DNA of 64,000 nt from NCBI RefSeq assembly GCF_024622045.1, contig NZ_JANKBP010000013.1; one strand, given 5' to 3'. Positions 27,271 to 36,577 of the stretch are shown here, piece after piece (position 1 is the stretch's first letter; each line of letters begins with the position of its first letter). The notes beneath the pieces are model-generated. The model was not told the DNA's origin, searched no databases, and saw nothing but the letters and a program-made list of their open reading frames with translations. A program made the position numbers and the translations under genes. The DNA comes from Rodentibacter caecimuris (GTDB lineage Bacteria > Pseudomonadota > Gammaproteobacteria > Enterobacterales > Pasteurellaceae).

Positions 27271-28290
27271 TTAATAACGTGCTAAGCCCGCCAATATTTT
27301 TTCAGGGAATTGTAGGCGGGCTTGAAAAGCCGCATCAGCAATGGCCTGAGCAAACGCATTCACATTTGCGCTACCGTGACTCTTTACCACCACTGAGTTT
27401 AAGCCAATAAGTGAGGCACCATTATATTCATCGGGATTAATATGTTTCAAACGCTGATAGCCTCTCTGAAACAAGTGACGAACCGTCCACGAAAAAACGG
27501 GTTTTAAATAACGCTGTTTGGGTTGTTCGTTAAATAGGGACAACACATTTTTCGCGGCCCCCTCTAAAGTTTTCAGTGCAATATTTCCTGAAAAACCGTC
27601 GCTGACAATCACATCCGCTTTGCCGTTCAGTAATAAATCGCCCTCAATAAACCCAATATAATTAAGTGCGGTCGATTTTTCTAATAGATTTGCTGCATCA
27701 CGAATAAATTGATGACCTTTAATTTCTTCAACGCCAATATTTAATAATCCAATTCGGGGATAAACCAAATTCAGTCTATGCTCTGCAAAAATGCTTCCCA
27801 TTATAGCAAATTGATAAAGGTTTTCTGCATCACATTCAACATTCGCCCCTAAATCCAACATGACAGATTTTCCCTTCCCCATAGTTGGAATCATTGAGAC
27901 TAAAGCCGGGCGGGCAATACCTTTAAGGGGCTGCAATAAAATCTTCGACAATCCCATTAATGCACCGGTATTTCCCGCACTAACACAACCTTGTGCCAAA
28001 CCATCTTTAACCGCTTCAAGAGCCAACCGCATGGAAGTACCTTTGCTATGACGTAAAGCGTAAGAAATACCCTGGTGGTTATCAATAACCCTTGTGCAAT
28101 GTCGAATTTGTACGCGATCTAAAAGTGCCTTAGAGCAATCTTTTAGCAAAGGAGAAATCTGTTGCTGATCACCGAATAGAAGTAAAGAAAGCCTTGGATT
28201 TTTTTCCAATGCAAGAAGAGATGCGGGGATAGTAATACGGGGACCAATGTCCCCGCCCATCACATCTAACGCTAAGGTTAGACGAGTCAA
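27271..28290 (-). CDS. plsX: Phosphate acyltransferase PlsX
   Basis: Peripheral membrane enzyme that converts acyl-ACP to acyl-phosphate for phospholipid synthesis. The 339-aa protein starts LTLALDVMGGDIGP and ends after a conserved ASLIGL and KSHGSAN region. The start codon is TTG (28288-28290), with AGGT 7 bp upstream; this start matches the family N terminus. It is embedded between rpmF and fabH. Confidence 0.95.
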   Translation of the reverse strand: MTRLTLALDVMGGDIGPRITIPASLLALEKNPRLSLLLFGDQQQISPLLKDCSKALLDRVQIRHCTRVIDNHQGISYALRHSKGTSMRLALEAVKDGLAQGCVSAGNTGALMGLSKILLQPLKGIARPALVSMIPTMGKGKSVMLDLGANVECDAENLYQFAIMGSIFAEHRLNLVYPRIGLLNIGVEEIKGHQFIRDAANLLEKSTALNYIGFIEGDLLLNGKADVIVSDGFSGNIALKTLEGAAKNVLSLFNEQPKQRYLKPVFSWTVRHLFQRGYQRLKHINPDEYNGASLIGLNSVVVKSHGSANVNAFAQAIADAAFQARLQFPEKILAGLARY

Positions 28291-28311
28291 GTGAATACCT
28301 GTAAGTAAAAA

Positions 28312-28482
28312 TTACTTATTGATCACTTTACGACCACGGTAGTAACCGTCTGCAGTTACGTGGTGGCGTAAATGAGTTTCACCGCTTGCTTTATCCACTG
28401 ATACTGCAGCGGTAGTTAACGCATCGTGTGAACGACGCATATCACGACGTGAACGAGATTTTTTGTTTTGTTGAACAGCCAT
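28312..28482 (-). CDS. rpmF: 50S ribosomal protein L32
   Basis: A 56-aa basic protein beginning [20 protein letters not shown] and ending GRKVINK, the standard L32 sequence in gammaproteobacteria. AGGAG is located just before the ATG. It lies between yceD and plsX, the classic arrangement that couples ribosome and lipid synthesis. Confidence 0.98.
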
Positions 28483-28509
28483 TGGCTATACTCCTAAATT
28501 AAATTTAAT

Positions 28510-29034
28510 TTACTTTTGCTTTAAATTAGCTAATACAGCGAACGGGTTCGGTTTTTTTGCCAATTCTTCCGGCAATTTGCCAAAAACCTGTTCCTGCGCG
28601 GACACTTCACAGTGTTCAGATGAATGCTTCGGTACAAGTGGTAGAGTTAAAATTAACTCATCCTCCACCGTGCCAAGTAAATCTATTTCACCAAACTCAT
28701 TTAATTCGATTGGTTCATAAATTTCAGGCAATACATCAGCTTGATCCCAATTAACTACCGGACTGTATGTGAATTCACATTCCAATTTCTGTTTGAAAGG
28801 CTCTCCACAACGCTGACATTCCAATTCAACCTCAACCTGTGCTTTACCTTTCATCACCGCTAATTTTTGCGGATCAATATAAAACGATAATGTTACCTGT
28901 GCATCGCTAAGCACATTTACCACAGATTCAGCCAAACGCACCAATTGATTAATCGAATAATAGCCCTCATAATCAATTCTTTGTTGCGCATCTTTAACCG
29001 GATCAATGGTTAAGGGTAGTTTTACCTTTTGCAT
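28510..29034 (-). CDS. yceD: 23S rRNA accumulation protein YceD (DUF177)
   Basis: A 174-aa DUF177 protein; E. coli YceD is needed for normal 23S rRNA levels. A CxxC pair in ECQRCGEPF is visible near the middle, typical of the family. It is the first gene of the cluster and 27 bp upstream of rpmF. The product should be cytosolic. Confidence 0.93.
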   Translation of the reverse strand: MQKVKLPLTIDPVKDAQQRIDYEGYYSINQLVRLAESVVNVLSDAQVTLSFYIDPQKLAVMKGKAQVEVELECQRCGEPFKQKLECEFTYSPVVNWDQADVLPEIYEPIELNEFGEIDLLGTVEDELILTLPLVPKHSSEHCEVSAQEQVFGKLPEELAKKPNPFAVLANLKQK

Positions 29035-29173
29035 AGGGCGTGAATATTACCTGTTGTAACGAAAATAGTCAAAGGGAAATCACATTTTTATATTATAAAA
29101 ACGCATGAATTTATCAATTGCAAGTCTTATCTTTAAAAGCGCTTTTTAAAACTTTACTTGTCGATTAAAAATA

Positions 29174-29191
29174 CGGTTGTAAAAACAACCG
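29174..29191 (-). terminator. pfkA terminator
   Basis: CGGTTGT pairs with ACAACCG, and on the minus strand the stem is followed by ATTTTT. It sits 16 bp beyond the pfkA stop. Confidence 0.7.
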
Positions 29192-29206
29192 CACTCTTAT
29201 TTTTTA

Positions 29207-30172
29207 TTACTCTAGGCGTTTCGCCATTTGTAACCAATCTTGTTTAAATTCACGCCGCATATTATTAATTGCATCAATAATATCGTGGTGAACAAGTTGC
29301 TCATTTTGAATGCCTACACAATAACCGCCTTTACCTTGAAGAAGAAGGTCTACCGCATACACTCCCATACGTGAAGCCAAAATACGGTCAAAAGCACAAG
29401 GTGCTCCGCCACGTTGAATGTGTCCTAATACGGTTGCCCGGGTTTCCTGGTTAACTCTCGCTTCAATCTCTTTTGCAAGAGAATGAACATCCGTAATTAA
29501 CTCTGTGATCGCAACAATCGCATGGCGTTTACCCCGCATAATACTACTTTCAATTTGCTGAATAAGCTCTTCGCGATTAAACTCCACCTCAGAAGCTACG
29601 ATATATTCACAGCCCCCAGCAATACCGGCAGAAATAGTTAAATCACTACAGTGACGTCCCATAATTTCTACGATCGAAATCCGTTGGTGAGAACTTGACG
29701 TATCACGCAAACGGTCAATAGCATCGACTGCTGTTTGTAGTGCGGTTTGATAGCCAATCGTGTAATCGGTTCCCGCAACGTCATTATCTATCGTACCGGG
29801 AATCCCTACACAAGGAAAACCATGCTCTTCCGTTAAAAGTTTTGCCCCCATGTAAGAACCATCCCCACCAATAACCACTAATGCATCAATACCGTGTGAA
29901 CGTAAAATCTTGGCACATTTCGTACGAACTGACTCATCCTTAAACTCAGGGAACCGCGCAGAACCTAAAAATGTACCGCCTCGATTAATAATATCGGACA
30001 CGCTAAAGCGATTTAATTGCTTAATTTTGTTGTTATACAAGCCTTGGTAGCCGTCATAAATACCGAATACTTCCAAGCCTTCCGATAACGCTGAACGCAC
30101 GACACCACGGATCGCGGCATTCATGCCGGGCGCATCACCACCACTGGTCAATACTGCAATTTTTTTAATCAT
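29207..30172 (-). CDS. pfkA: 6-phosphofructokinase PfkA
   Basis: ATP-dependent glycolytic kinase making fructose 1,6-bisphosphate. I use ATG 30172 (321 aa), with AGGTGG upstream and the family start MIKKIAVLTSGGDAPGMN; a longer frame upstream is not supported. Conserved motifs are GGDGSY, GIPGTIDND and the substrate region MGRHCSDL. It precedes the lipoprotein gene of the yaaA group on the same strand. Confidence 0.97.
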   Translation of the reverse strand: MIKKIAVLTSGGDAPGMNAAIRGVVRSALSEGLEVFGIYDGYQGLYNNKIKQLNRFSVSDIINRGGTFLGSARFPEFKDESVRTKCAKILRSHGIDALVVIGGDGSYMGAKLLTEEHGFPCVGIPGTIDNDVAGTDYTIGYQTALQTAVDAIDRLRDTSSSHQRISIVEIMGRHCSDLTISAGIAGGCEYIVASEVEFNREELIQQIESSIMRGKRHAIVAITELITDVHSLAKEIEARVNQETRATVLGHIQRGGAPCAFDRILASRMGVYAVDLLLQGKGGYCVGIQNEQLVHHDIIDAINNMRREFKQDWLQMAKRLE

Positions 30173-30297
30173 ATACCACCTGTTTAAGTTAAATTTAATC
30201 AAATCGGAAATGTCGTTAAGATTACACCATTCACATATACTGCTCTATAAAAATTTGGAAATCTTATCCCTTGTTCTAAATATACTTTGATTCTAGG

Positions 30298-30879
30298 TTA
30301 CTTTAGATTTTGGCAATACCATTGCCAATCCAGTTTTCCTAAAGTTTTCATTTCTTTATCAATCAAATATTTCTTTAAATGCTGTAACGCTTTTTTATTA
30401 TTTAAGCGTCGGCTATTTTTTACTTTTTGTGAATACTGAAATTGAACAAAACCGCATTGAGGAATATCTTTTCCCATCATGATATTCACTTGCCAAGAAG
30501 GTTCTTTATCCGTAGGTGCATAAACAACATAGCCCTTCAAGCCTTCATCTTTCTTTGTTTTTTCATTTCTAATCGGAAGCAATTTGAATGATACAACATC
30601 TGTATTACGATAAATTCGTTCGCGTAATGTAATACGTTCTTTAATATCACGATGTTGTTTATTACGATCCAACAACAATTCTATCTGGGATTGCCATTTT
30701 TCTAAGGTATCGGGCTTACTCAAATAAATGTAACGTACTACCGAGTCTAAATCTTGTCCACTCGCCATTTGGTAAATTTTACCGTGATATTTAACTTGAT
30801 TCGGTGCATCCAATTGAGAAGGAGTGCCTACGCAAGCTGAAAGTAAAAGTGCGCTCAAAATAACAAGAATTTTATTCAT
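30298..30879 (-). CDS. Predicted lipoprotein, unknown function
   Basis: From ATG 30879 the 193-aa product has a short signal peptide with lipobox LSAC (C18), so it should be a lipoprotein. The start overlaps the end of yaaA by 8 bp, indicating co-translation. The mature part is basic with several K/R-rich stretches and no domain I recognise. A longer upstream frame exists but would destroy the signal peptide. Confidence 0.8.
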   Translation of the reverse strand: MNKILVILSALLLSACVGTPSQLDAPNQVKYHGKIYQMASGQDLDSVVRYIYLSKPDTLEKWQSQIELLLDRNKQHRDIKERITLRERIYRNTDVVSFKLLPIRNEKTKKDEGLKGYVVYAPTDKEPSWQVNIMMGKDIPQCGFVQFQYSQKVKNSRRLNNKKALQHLKKYLIDKEMKTLGKLDWQWYCQNLK

Positions 30880-31648
30880 TATGGTCTCGCTTAAATACCA
30901 ATTCATTTTCAGTAGAAGCCGTTGCATCAAACCAATATCCCCCCAAATCAAAGTCTTTTAATTGTTCAACACGGGTTAAACGGTTTTGAATCATATAACG
31001 ACACATTAATCCACGAGCTTTCTTCGCATAAAAACTAACAACTTTATAGCGGCCATTTTTATTATCCAAAAAAATCGGTTTTACAATGTGTGCTTCAAGC
31101 AGATTTTCTTTTATAGACTTATAATATTCATCGGAAGCAAGATTTACCAATACATTATCACCCTGCTCATCAAGCGCTTGTTGCACGGCTTGGGTAATCA
31201 CATCCCCCCAAAAGGCGTAAAGATCCTTACCTTTGGCGTTCGCTAATTTTGTCCCCATTTCCAAGCGATAAGGTTGCATTAAATCAAGAGGTCGAAGTAA
31301 ACCATATAGCCCCGACAACATACGCAGATGAGACTGAGCAAAACCAATATCTTCATCAGATAAGGTTTCTACCTCTAATCCAGTATAAACATCACCTTTA
31401 AAAGCAAAAATAGCCGCGCGGGCATTTTGTTCATTGTGTTCTTTCGTCCACTCGGTAAAACGGGCGGCATTTAGACCGGCAAGTTTATCACTAATGGACA
31501 TTAATGAAGCAATATCTTGCGGCGAAAGCTGTCGGCAAATTTCAATTAATTGCTCGCTATAATCGGTTAAGTGCGGTTGAAAAAAAGGGAATTTTCTGAC
31601 CGCACTTTCAAAATCTAAGGTTTTTGCAGGGGAAATAATAGCTAACAT
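30872..31648 (-). CDS. yaaA: Peroxide stress protein YaaA (DUF328)
   Basis: Cytosolic DUF328 protein of 258 aa that in E. coli limits intracellular iron during H2O2 stress. The N-terminal MLAIISPAKTLDF is diagnostic, and the family stretches SGLYGLLRPLD and LVNLASDEYYK are present. It is close in length to the E. coli protein (258 aa). It lies between dprA and the lipoprotein gene. Confidence 0.94.
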   Translation of the reverse strand: MLAIISPAKTLDFESAVRKFPFFQPHLTDYSEQLIEICRQLSPQDIASLMSISDKLAGLNAARFTEWTKEHNEQNARAAIFAFKGDVYTGLEVETLSDEDIGFAQSHLRMLSGLYGLLRPLDLMQPYRLEMGTKLANAKGKDLYAFWGDVITQAVQQALDEQGDNVLVNLASDEYYKSIKENLLEAHIVKPIFLDNKNGRYKVVSFYAKKARGLMCRYMIQNRLTRVEQLKDFDLGGYWFDATASTENELVFKRDHNE

Positions 31649-31689
31649 AGTTTATCCTCAATAAAATCGGTCGCTATCTTAACATATTT

Positions 31690-32811
31690 CTACACACGTT
31701 TATAAAGTCCATTTTCATTAAGAATCAAATCCTGTAACTCCAAATCTAAAAGTTGCACCAACAATACCTCTACATTCAAGCCAAACTCTTGCGCGAGATC
31801 ATCAATGCTCACAGGGGTATAACCAATTCTGGCATAAAGTTTGGGATGACTTGGTGTTTCGGCTAACTGACGAGAAGTCGTTGCCAGAGTATGATTTTGA
31901 CTTTCAATCCGGCTAAAATCAATCTCTGTTTGACTATGAATAGAATGTTGATACAACGTTTCTAAAATATCTTTCACATTTTCTACCAACATTGCCCCTT
32001 GTTTAATCAAACGATTACAACCTTGACTAAACTCACTTTGAATATTGCCCGGTACGGCGAAAATTTCCCGATTTTGTTCTAGTGCATAACGTGCGGTAAT
32101 CAGAGAACCGCTTTTTTCTGTTGCTTCGACCACCAACGTTCCCACAGAAAGACCGCTAATAATACGATTACGACGGGGAAAATTTGTTGCAATTGGGGGC
32201 TGATTTGGCACAAATTCAGAAACCAAAGCCCCATTATTTTCCAAAATTTGTTCGGCAAGCCGCCGATTTTTTGCAGGATAAACTTCCTCTAATCCACTAC
32301 CTAAAACAGCAATAGTCTGCCCTTTTACGTCCACCACCGCTTGATGACAATATCCGTCAATACCTAATGCCAATCCGCTTGTAATGGTAAAACCGGCAAA
32401 AGAAAGTTCTGTGGCAAAATACTTTGCCCAATATTCACCGTAAGACGAACAATAACGACTACCTACCACTGCCATTTGACGCTGTGAAATTGCCGTCACA
32501 TTTCCCTTAACAAACAAGATAGGGGGAAAACTTCCAATTTGCTTTAACAAAAAAGGATAAAAGGGTGAAAAATAGTTCACCAAATGATTTCCTTCTTTTT
32601 CCGCCCAAAGGAGAGCCGATTCCATAAATTTTTTTTCAGGTTTAAACCAACGACGAATCTGAATCGCCCCCCATCCCATTTGGCGAAAAACGTTTTCATC
32701 TGCCTTTAACAAGTCATCTAATGTCATGGCTGACAGAATTTTATTAATCGCCACACCACCGAATTTGGGTATTTGCATCAAACGAAGTAAAGTTTCATTA
32801 ATATGTTCCAT
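31690..32811 (-). CDS. dprA: DNA processing protein DprA
   Basis: Recombination mediator of natural transformation that loads RecA on incoming single-stranded DNA. I prefer ATG 32811 (373 aa), with GAGGA 6 bp upstream; an in-frame ATG four codons earlier is possible. A SAM-like N-terminal region is followed by the Rossmann-fold DprA core (VGSRYCSSYG, VLGSGLEEVYP, FPRRNRIISGLS) and a C-terminal winged-helix domain. A CRP-S site upstream fits competence induction by Sxy and CRP. Confidence 0.96.
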   Translation of the reverse strand: MEHINETLLRLMQIPKFGGVAINKILSAMTLDDLLKADENVFRQMGWGAIQIRRWFKPEKKFMESALLWAEKEGNHLVNYFSPFYPFLLKQIGSFPPILFVKGNVTAISQRQMAVVGSRYCSSYGEYWAKYFATELSFAGFTITSGLALGIDGYCHQAVVDVKGQTIAVLGSGLEEVYPAKNRRLAEQILENNGALVSEFVPNQPPIATNFPRRNRIISGLSVGTLVVEATEKSGSLITARYALEQNREIFAVPGNIQSEFSQGCNRLIKQGAMLVENVKDILETLYQHSIHSQTEIDFSRIESQNHTLATTSRQLAETPSHPKLYARIGYTPVSIDDLAQEFGLNVEVLLVQLLDLELQDLILNENGLYKRV

Positions 32812-32889
32812 TATTTTCCTCATCCTTCCTGCAATAAATCCCTAATTATTCAAACAACTTAAAAAGTTGCGAGTGTTTCAGCGTATTTT

Positions 32890-32905
32890 TGCGAGAAAGA
32901 TCGTA
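32890..32905 (-). promoter_or_regulatory. CRP-S (competence) site upstream of dprA
   Basis: TGCGAGAAAGATCGTA is TGCGA-N6-TCGTA, flanked by TTTT and AAAA. This differs from the competence consensus TGCGA-N6-TCGCA by one base and lies about 80 bp upstream of dprA. Such sites need Sxy with CRP. Confidence 0.8.
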
Positions 32906-33083
32906 AAAATAAAAAAACTGATGATTTTTTTACACTCTTAGAAATAAATAAAAGACAGAGAAAAAACAGCCCGCCCCCAAAAACAACAGAATATTATTCT
33001 AAAAATAAAATAATAAAAAGATAATTTAACTATCAATGTATTATCAATAACACAACAAGAGAGATAAAACGCTAAAAAATTAT
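32906..33083. other. AT-rich spacer between dprA and the leu promoter
   Basis: This non-coding stretch lies between divergent dprA and the leu leader. It is A-rich, with a single C-rich island near 32970. I see no reading frame or strong hairpin in it. Confidence 0.5.
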
Positions 33084-33111
33084 TTGACAGTTTTTTATTT
33101 ATTCGTAACAT
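33084..33111 (+). promoter_or_regulatory. Putative leu operon promoter
   Basis: A consensus -35, TTGACA (33084-33089), is followed after 16 bp by a weak -10, TAACAT. It lies about 37 bp upstream of the leader peptide start. Confidence 0.55.
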
Positions 33112-33147
33112 AACAAGCGTTTTACAACAAATTTTGATAGGATTTTT

Positions 33148-33207
33148 ATGTTTTCTTCTGTTTCTTTATCCCTCAACCTGCTGCTCACACATTCTTTGTG
33201 CGGCTAA
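33148..33207 (+). CDS. leuL: leu operon leader peptide
   Basis: A 19-codon frame preceded by AGGA encodes MFSSVSLSLNLLLTHSLCG. Six residues are leucine, and four leucine codons are clustered (CTC, then AAC, then CTG-CTG-CTC). With the intrinsic terminator 45 bp downstream and leuA following, this is a classic transcription-attenuation leader that senses charged tRNA-Leu. Length and composition differ from the E. coli leader (four consecutive Leu codons), but the logic is the same. Confidence 0.85.
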   Translation: MFSSVSLSLNLLLTHSLCG

Positions 33208-33250
33208 GTTGTGGATGAAAAACAATTAAATATAAATCCCCTTTTTTGAT

Positions 33251-33285
33251 AAACCCGCACTTCATAGAATTGCGGGTTTTTGTTT
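33251..33285 (+). terminator. leu attenuator
   Basis: AAACCCGCA (33251-33259) pairs with TGCGGGTTT (33271-33279), followed by TTTGTTT. It lies between leuL and leuA and should terminate when leucine is plentiful. Confidence 0.85.
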
Positions 33286-33340
33286 AAAAAATTTTGCAAA
33301 AATAACCGCACTTTCGGAGTGATTTTAGAAGGATATTATT

Positions 33341-34888
33341 ATGACAGATCGCGTAATTATTTTTGATACCACCTTGCGTGACGGAGAACAAGCATTAAAA
33401 GCGAGCTTGACTGTAAAAGAAAAATTGCAAATTGCCTTGGCTTTGGAGCGCTTAGGGGTGGATGTGATGGAAGTCGGTTTTCCGGTATCCTCTCAGGGAG
33501 ATTTTGAATCGGTACAAACTATTGCCCGTCATATTAAACGTTCCCGCGTGGCTGCCTTATCCCGTGCGGTTGATAAAGATATTGATGCCGCCTACGAAGC
33601 ATTAAAAGTCGCGGAGGCCTTTCGTATTCACACCTTCATTGCCAGTTCCGCATTACACGTGGAAACCAAATTAAAACGCACTTTTGATGATGTCGTGGAA
33701 ATGGCGGTCGCGGCGGTAAAACGTGCCCGCAATTACACGGACGACGTCGAATTTTCCTGCGAAGATGCCGGGCGCACCGGCATTGATAATATTTGTCGTA
33801 TTGTGGAAGCCGCCATTAACGCAGGTGCGACAACTGTCAATATCCCCGATACCGTAGGTTACTGCTTGCCAACAGAATACGGCAATATTATTGCCCAAGT
33901 GCGTAATCGCGTACCGAATATCGATAAAGCCGTTATTTCCGTGCATTGCCACAATGACTTAGGTATGGCAACCGCCAATTCCTTAACTGCCGTACAAAAT
34001 GGTGCGCGCCAAATTGAGTGTACCGTCAATGGTATCGGTGAACGTGCTGGTAATACCGCGCTTGAAGAAGTCGTTATGGCGATTAAAACCCGCCAAGCAT
34101 TGTTTGGCGTGGATACCCGCATTAATACGCAAGAAATCCACCGTGTTAGCCAAATGGTCAGCCAATTATGCAATATGCCAATTCAGCCAAATAAAGCCAT
34201 CGTAGGTTCGAATGCCTTTGCCCATTCCTCCGGCATTCACCAAGACGGTATGTTGAAAAACAAAAATACTTACGAAATTATGTCACCGGAAAGTATTGGT
34301 TTGAAAAAAGAAAAATTAAACCTCACCGCCCGCTCCGGTCGTGCCGCAGTGAAAGGTCACATGAGCGATATGGGCTACACCGAGCAAGATTATGATTTGG
34401 ATAAATTATATGACGCCTTCTTAAAATTGGCGGATAAAAAAGGGCAAGTATTCGACTATGACTTGGAAGCCTTAGCCTTTATCGATATGCAGCAAGGTGA
34501 CGAAGATCGCTTAGTGTTGGATAAACTTTCCGCCCATTCTACCAAGGAATATCCGGCAACAGCATTCGTTCAATTACAATTAGACGGCGAAAAATTAAGC
34601 ACCTCCTCTATTGGTGGTAACGGTCCTGTGGATGCAGTATATAACGCCATCTTAAACTTAACCGGCTTAGAGATCAAAATGTCCCACTATAATTTAACCG
34701 CTAAAGGAGAGGGGGCGGAAGCCTTAGGGCAAGTGGATATTGTAGTGGAGCATGAAGGCAGAAAATTCCACGGTGTCGGTTTGGCAACGGATATTGTGGA
34801 GTCCTCTGCGTTGGCCTTGGTTCATGCGATTAATGCGATTTATCGATCTCAGAAAGTTGCGGACATTAAGAGTCATAAACATCATTAA
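33341..34888 (+). CDS. leuA: 2-isopropylmalate synthase
   Basis: First committed enzyme of leucine synthesis, condensing acetyl-CoA with 2-ketoisovalerate. The 515-aa protein has the HMGL-like catalytic start FDTTLRDGEQA, the metal-binding HCHNDLG segment, and a C-terminal LeuA allosteric domain for leucine feedback (about residues 390-515). AGAAGGAT precedes the ATG. It is separated from leuB by an unusual 540-bp repeat-bearing gap. Confidence 0.97.
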   Translation: MTDRVIIFDTTLRDGEQALKASLTVKEKLQIALALERLGVDVMEVGFPVSSQGDFESVQTIARHIKRSRVAALSRAVDKDIDAAYEALKVAEAFRIHTFIASSALHVETKLKRTFDDVVEMAVAAVKRARNYTDDVEFSCEDAGRTGIDNICRIVEAAINAGATTVNIPDTVGYCLPTEYGNIIAQVRNRVPNIDKAVISVHCHNDLGMATANSLTAVQNGARQIECTVNGIGERAGNTALEEVVMAIKTRQALFGVDTRINTQEIHRVSQMVSQLCNMPIQPNKAIVGSNAFAHSSGIHQDGMLKNKNTYEIMSPESIGLKKEKLNLTARSGRAAVKGHMSDMGYTEQDYDLDKLYDAFLKLADKKGQVFDYDLEALAFIDMQQGDEDRLVLDKLSAHSTKEYPATAFVQLQLDGEKLSTSSIGGNGPVDAVYNAILNLTGLEIKMSHYNLTAKGEGAEALGQVDIVVEHEGRKFHGVGLATDIVESSALALVHAINAIYRSQKVADIKSHKHH

Positions 34889-34902
34889 CTTTAGTTTCGG
34901 AT

Positions 34903-35377
34903 TTCGCCCGAAAGGGTGACCTTCTTTCTTTTGCTTGCCCAAAAGAAAGAAGGCAAAGAAAAAGGCCCCCTACTTTTCCTTGTTTCCTTTGTTCCATTGA
35001 ATTTGCTTAACGGAAATTTTCTGAACTCGCTACGCTCAAACAGACGAAAATTTCCTACAAACTCAATTCCACAAAGGCGGAAAAGAAGGGAACCCGATAA
35101 AGTGCGGTTAAAATTCTAGATATTCTTATATCTTAAAAATATTGTTAAAACCAACCACACTTTTCAAATAATGTGCCGATTAATTCGGGGCCCCATATAA
35201 ATCGCCTTTGCGACTTGGCATTTTTAGCTAAATTTGTACTGTTTGAGCGTAGCGAGTTTACAAATTTAGCATTAAGAAAATGACAATAAAGCAAAGATTA
35301 GCGATTTAACTGGGGCGTGTTTTCTTTGCCTACTTTCTTTTACACGAGTAAAAGAAAGTAGGTCGCCATCGGCGAAA
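34903..35377. repeat. Composite inverted-repeat element between leuA and leuB
   Basis: Each end has a long perfect hairpin: 34920-34933 with 34940-34953 (14 bp), and 35329-35343 with 35348-35362 (15 bp). The two hairpins share the core CTTTCTTTT/AAAAGAAAG and lie in opposite orientation. Internal to them is an exact 20-bp inverted pair, AACTCGCTACGCTCAAACAG (35024-35043) and its complement (35239-35258). The whole block of about 475 bp thus has two mirrored halves and no credible gene. It looks like a non-autonomous, REP/BIME-like intergenic repeat. Confidence 0.7.
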
Positions 35378-35428
35378 CCCGATACTAATTTACTAAATAA
35401 AAATTTAAACAAAATAGGAAAACCCAAA

Positions 35429-36505
35429 ATGAAATCATACAACATCGCAGTCCTCCCCGGTGACGGAATCGGCCCTGAAGTGATGGCAGAGGCGATTAAA
35501 GTCCTCAATAAAATCCAAGAAAAATTCGCCATTAAATTCAACTTTAATGAATTTTATGTAGGAGGCGCCGCCATTGATCACTGTGGCACGCCGTTACCTA
35601 GCGAAACGTTAAAAGGGTGTGAAAACGCAGATGCGATTTTATTCGGTTCTGTAGGCGGCCCTAAATGGACAAATTTACCGCCAGACCAACAGCCGGAACG
35701 AGGTGCATTATTGCCATTGCGCAAACATTTCAAATTATTCTGCAACTTACGTCCGGCAACCCTTTACAAAGGGTTAGAAAAATTCTGTCCGTTACGTGCA
35801 GATATTGCCGCGAAAGGCTTTGATATGGTCGTGGTGCGAGAACTAACAGGGGGAATTTATTTCGGGCAGCCGAAAGGTCGTGAAGGAGAAGGCACACAAA
35901 CCAAAGCATTCGATACGGAAGTGTATTACAAATATGAAATCGAACGCATTGCCCGTGCCGCTTTTGAGGCGGCAATGAAACGCCGTAAACATATCACCTC
36001 CGTGGATAAAGCCAATGTGTTGCAATCTTCTATTTTATGGCGTGAAACCGTGGCGGAAATTGCAAAGGAGTATCCTGAAGTCGCCGTTGAGAATATGTAT
36101 ATCGACAATGCCACTATGCAGCTAATTAAAGCGCCGGAATCGTTTGACGTCCTGCTCTGCTCCAACATTTTCGGCGATATTATTTCTGACGAAGCGGCGA
36201 TGATCACGGGGTCAATGGGAATGTTACCTTCCGCCAGTTTAAATGAAGAGGGATTTGGGTTATACGAACCTGCCGGTGGTTCTGCACCGGATATCGCCGG
36301 CAAAGGCATTGCCAACCCGATTGCACAAATTTTGTCGGCGGCAATGATGTTACGTTATAGTTTCAACTTAAACGACGCGGCGGATGCCATTGAAAATGCG
36401 GTACAAAAAGTACTGTCGGCAGGTTATCGCACCGCGGATTTAGCCGATGATTCCACACCGATTTCCACGGCGAAAATGGGCACCTTGATTGCAGAAGCGA
36501 TTTAA
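35429..36505 (+). CDS. leuB: 3-isopropylmalate dehydrogenase
   Basis: NAD+-dependent oxidative decarboxylase, third step of leucine synthesis. The 358-aa protein has the start VLPGDGIGPEV, the substrate loop VVRELTGGIYFG, and the metal/NAD region EPAGGSAPDIAGKGIANP. It follows the inverted-repeat element and is followed by a facing USS pair before leuC (36512-36520, 36542-36550), so operon continuity is plausible but interrupted by secondary structure. Confidence 0.97.
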   Translation: MKSYNIAVLPGDGIGPEVMAEAIKVLNKIQEKFAIKFNFNEFYVGGAAIDHCGTPLPSETLKGCENADAILFGSVGGPKWTNLPPDQQPERGALLPLRKHFKLFCNLRPATLYKGLEKFCPLRADIAAKGFDMVVVRELTGGIYFGQPKGREGEGTQTKAFDTEVYYKYEIERIARAAFEAAMKRRKHITSVDKANVLQSSILWRETVAEIAKEYPEVAVENMYIDNATMQLIKAPESFDVLLCSNIFGDIISDEAAMITGSMGMLPSASLNEEGFGLYEPAGGSAPDIAGKGIANPIAQILSAAMMLRYSFNLNDAADAIENAVQKVLSAGYRTADLADDSTPISTAKMGTLIAEAI

Positions 36506-36577
36506 TCCATAAAGTGCGGTCAAAATTTAACTTGTTTTTCAACCGCACTTTCATCCTAATTAAATAGAGAAAATCTT

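Noticed and set aside
33859..34173. Antisense frames inside leuA
   Set aside because: They are shadows of the leuA coding frame with no independent signals.
34916..35541. Short reading frames (34916-35119 + and 35272-35541 -) in the leuA-leuB gap
   Set aside because: They run through the hairpins of the inverted-repeat element, have no ribosome-binding sequence and their translations look random.
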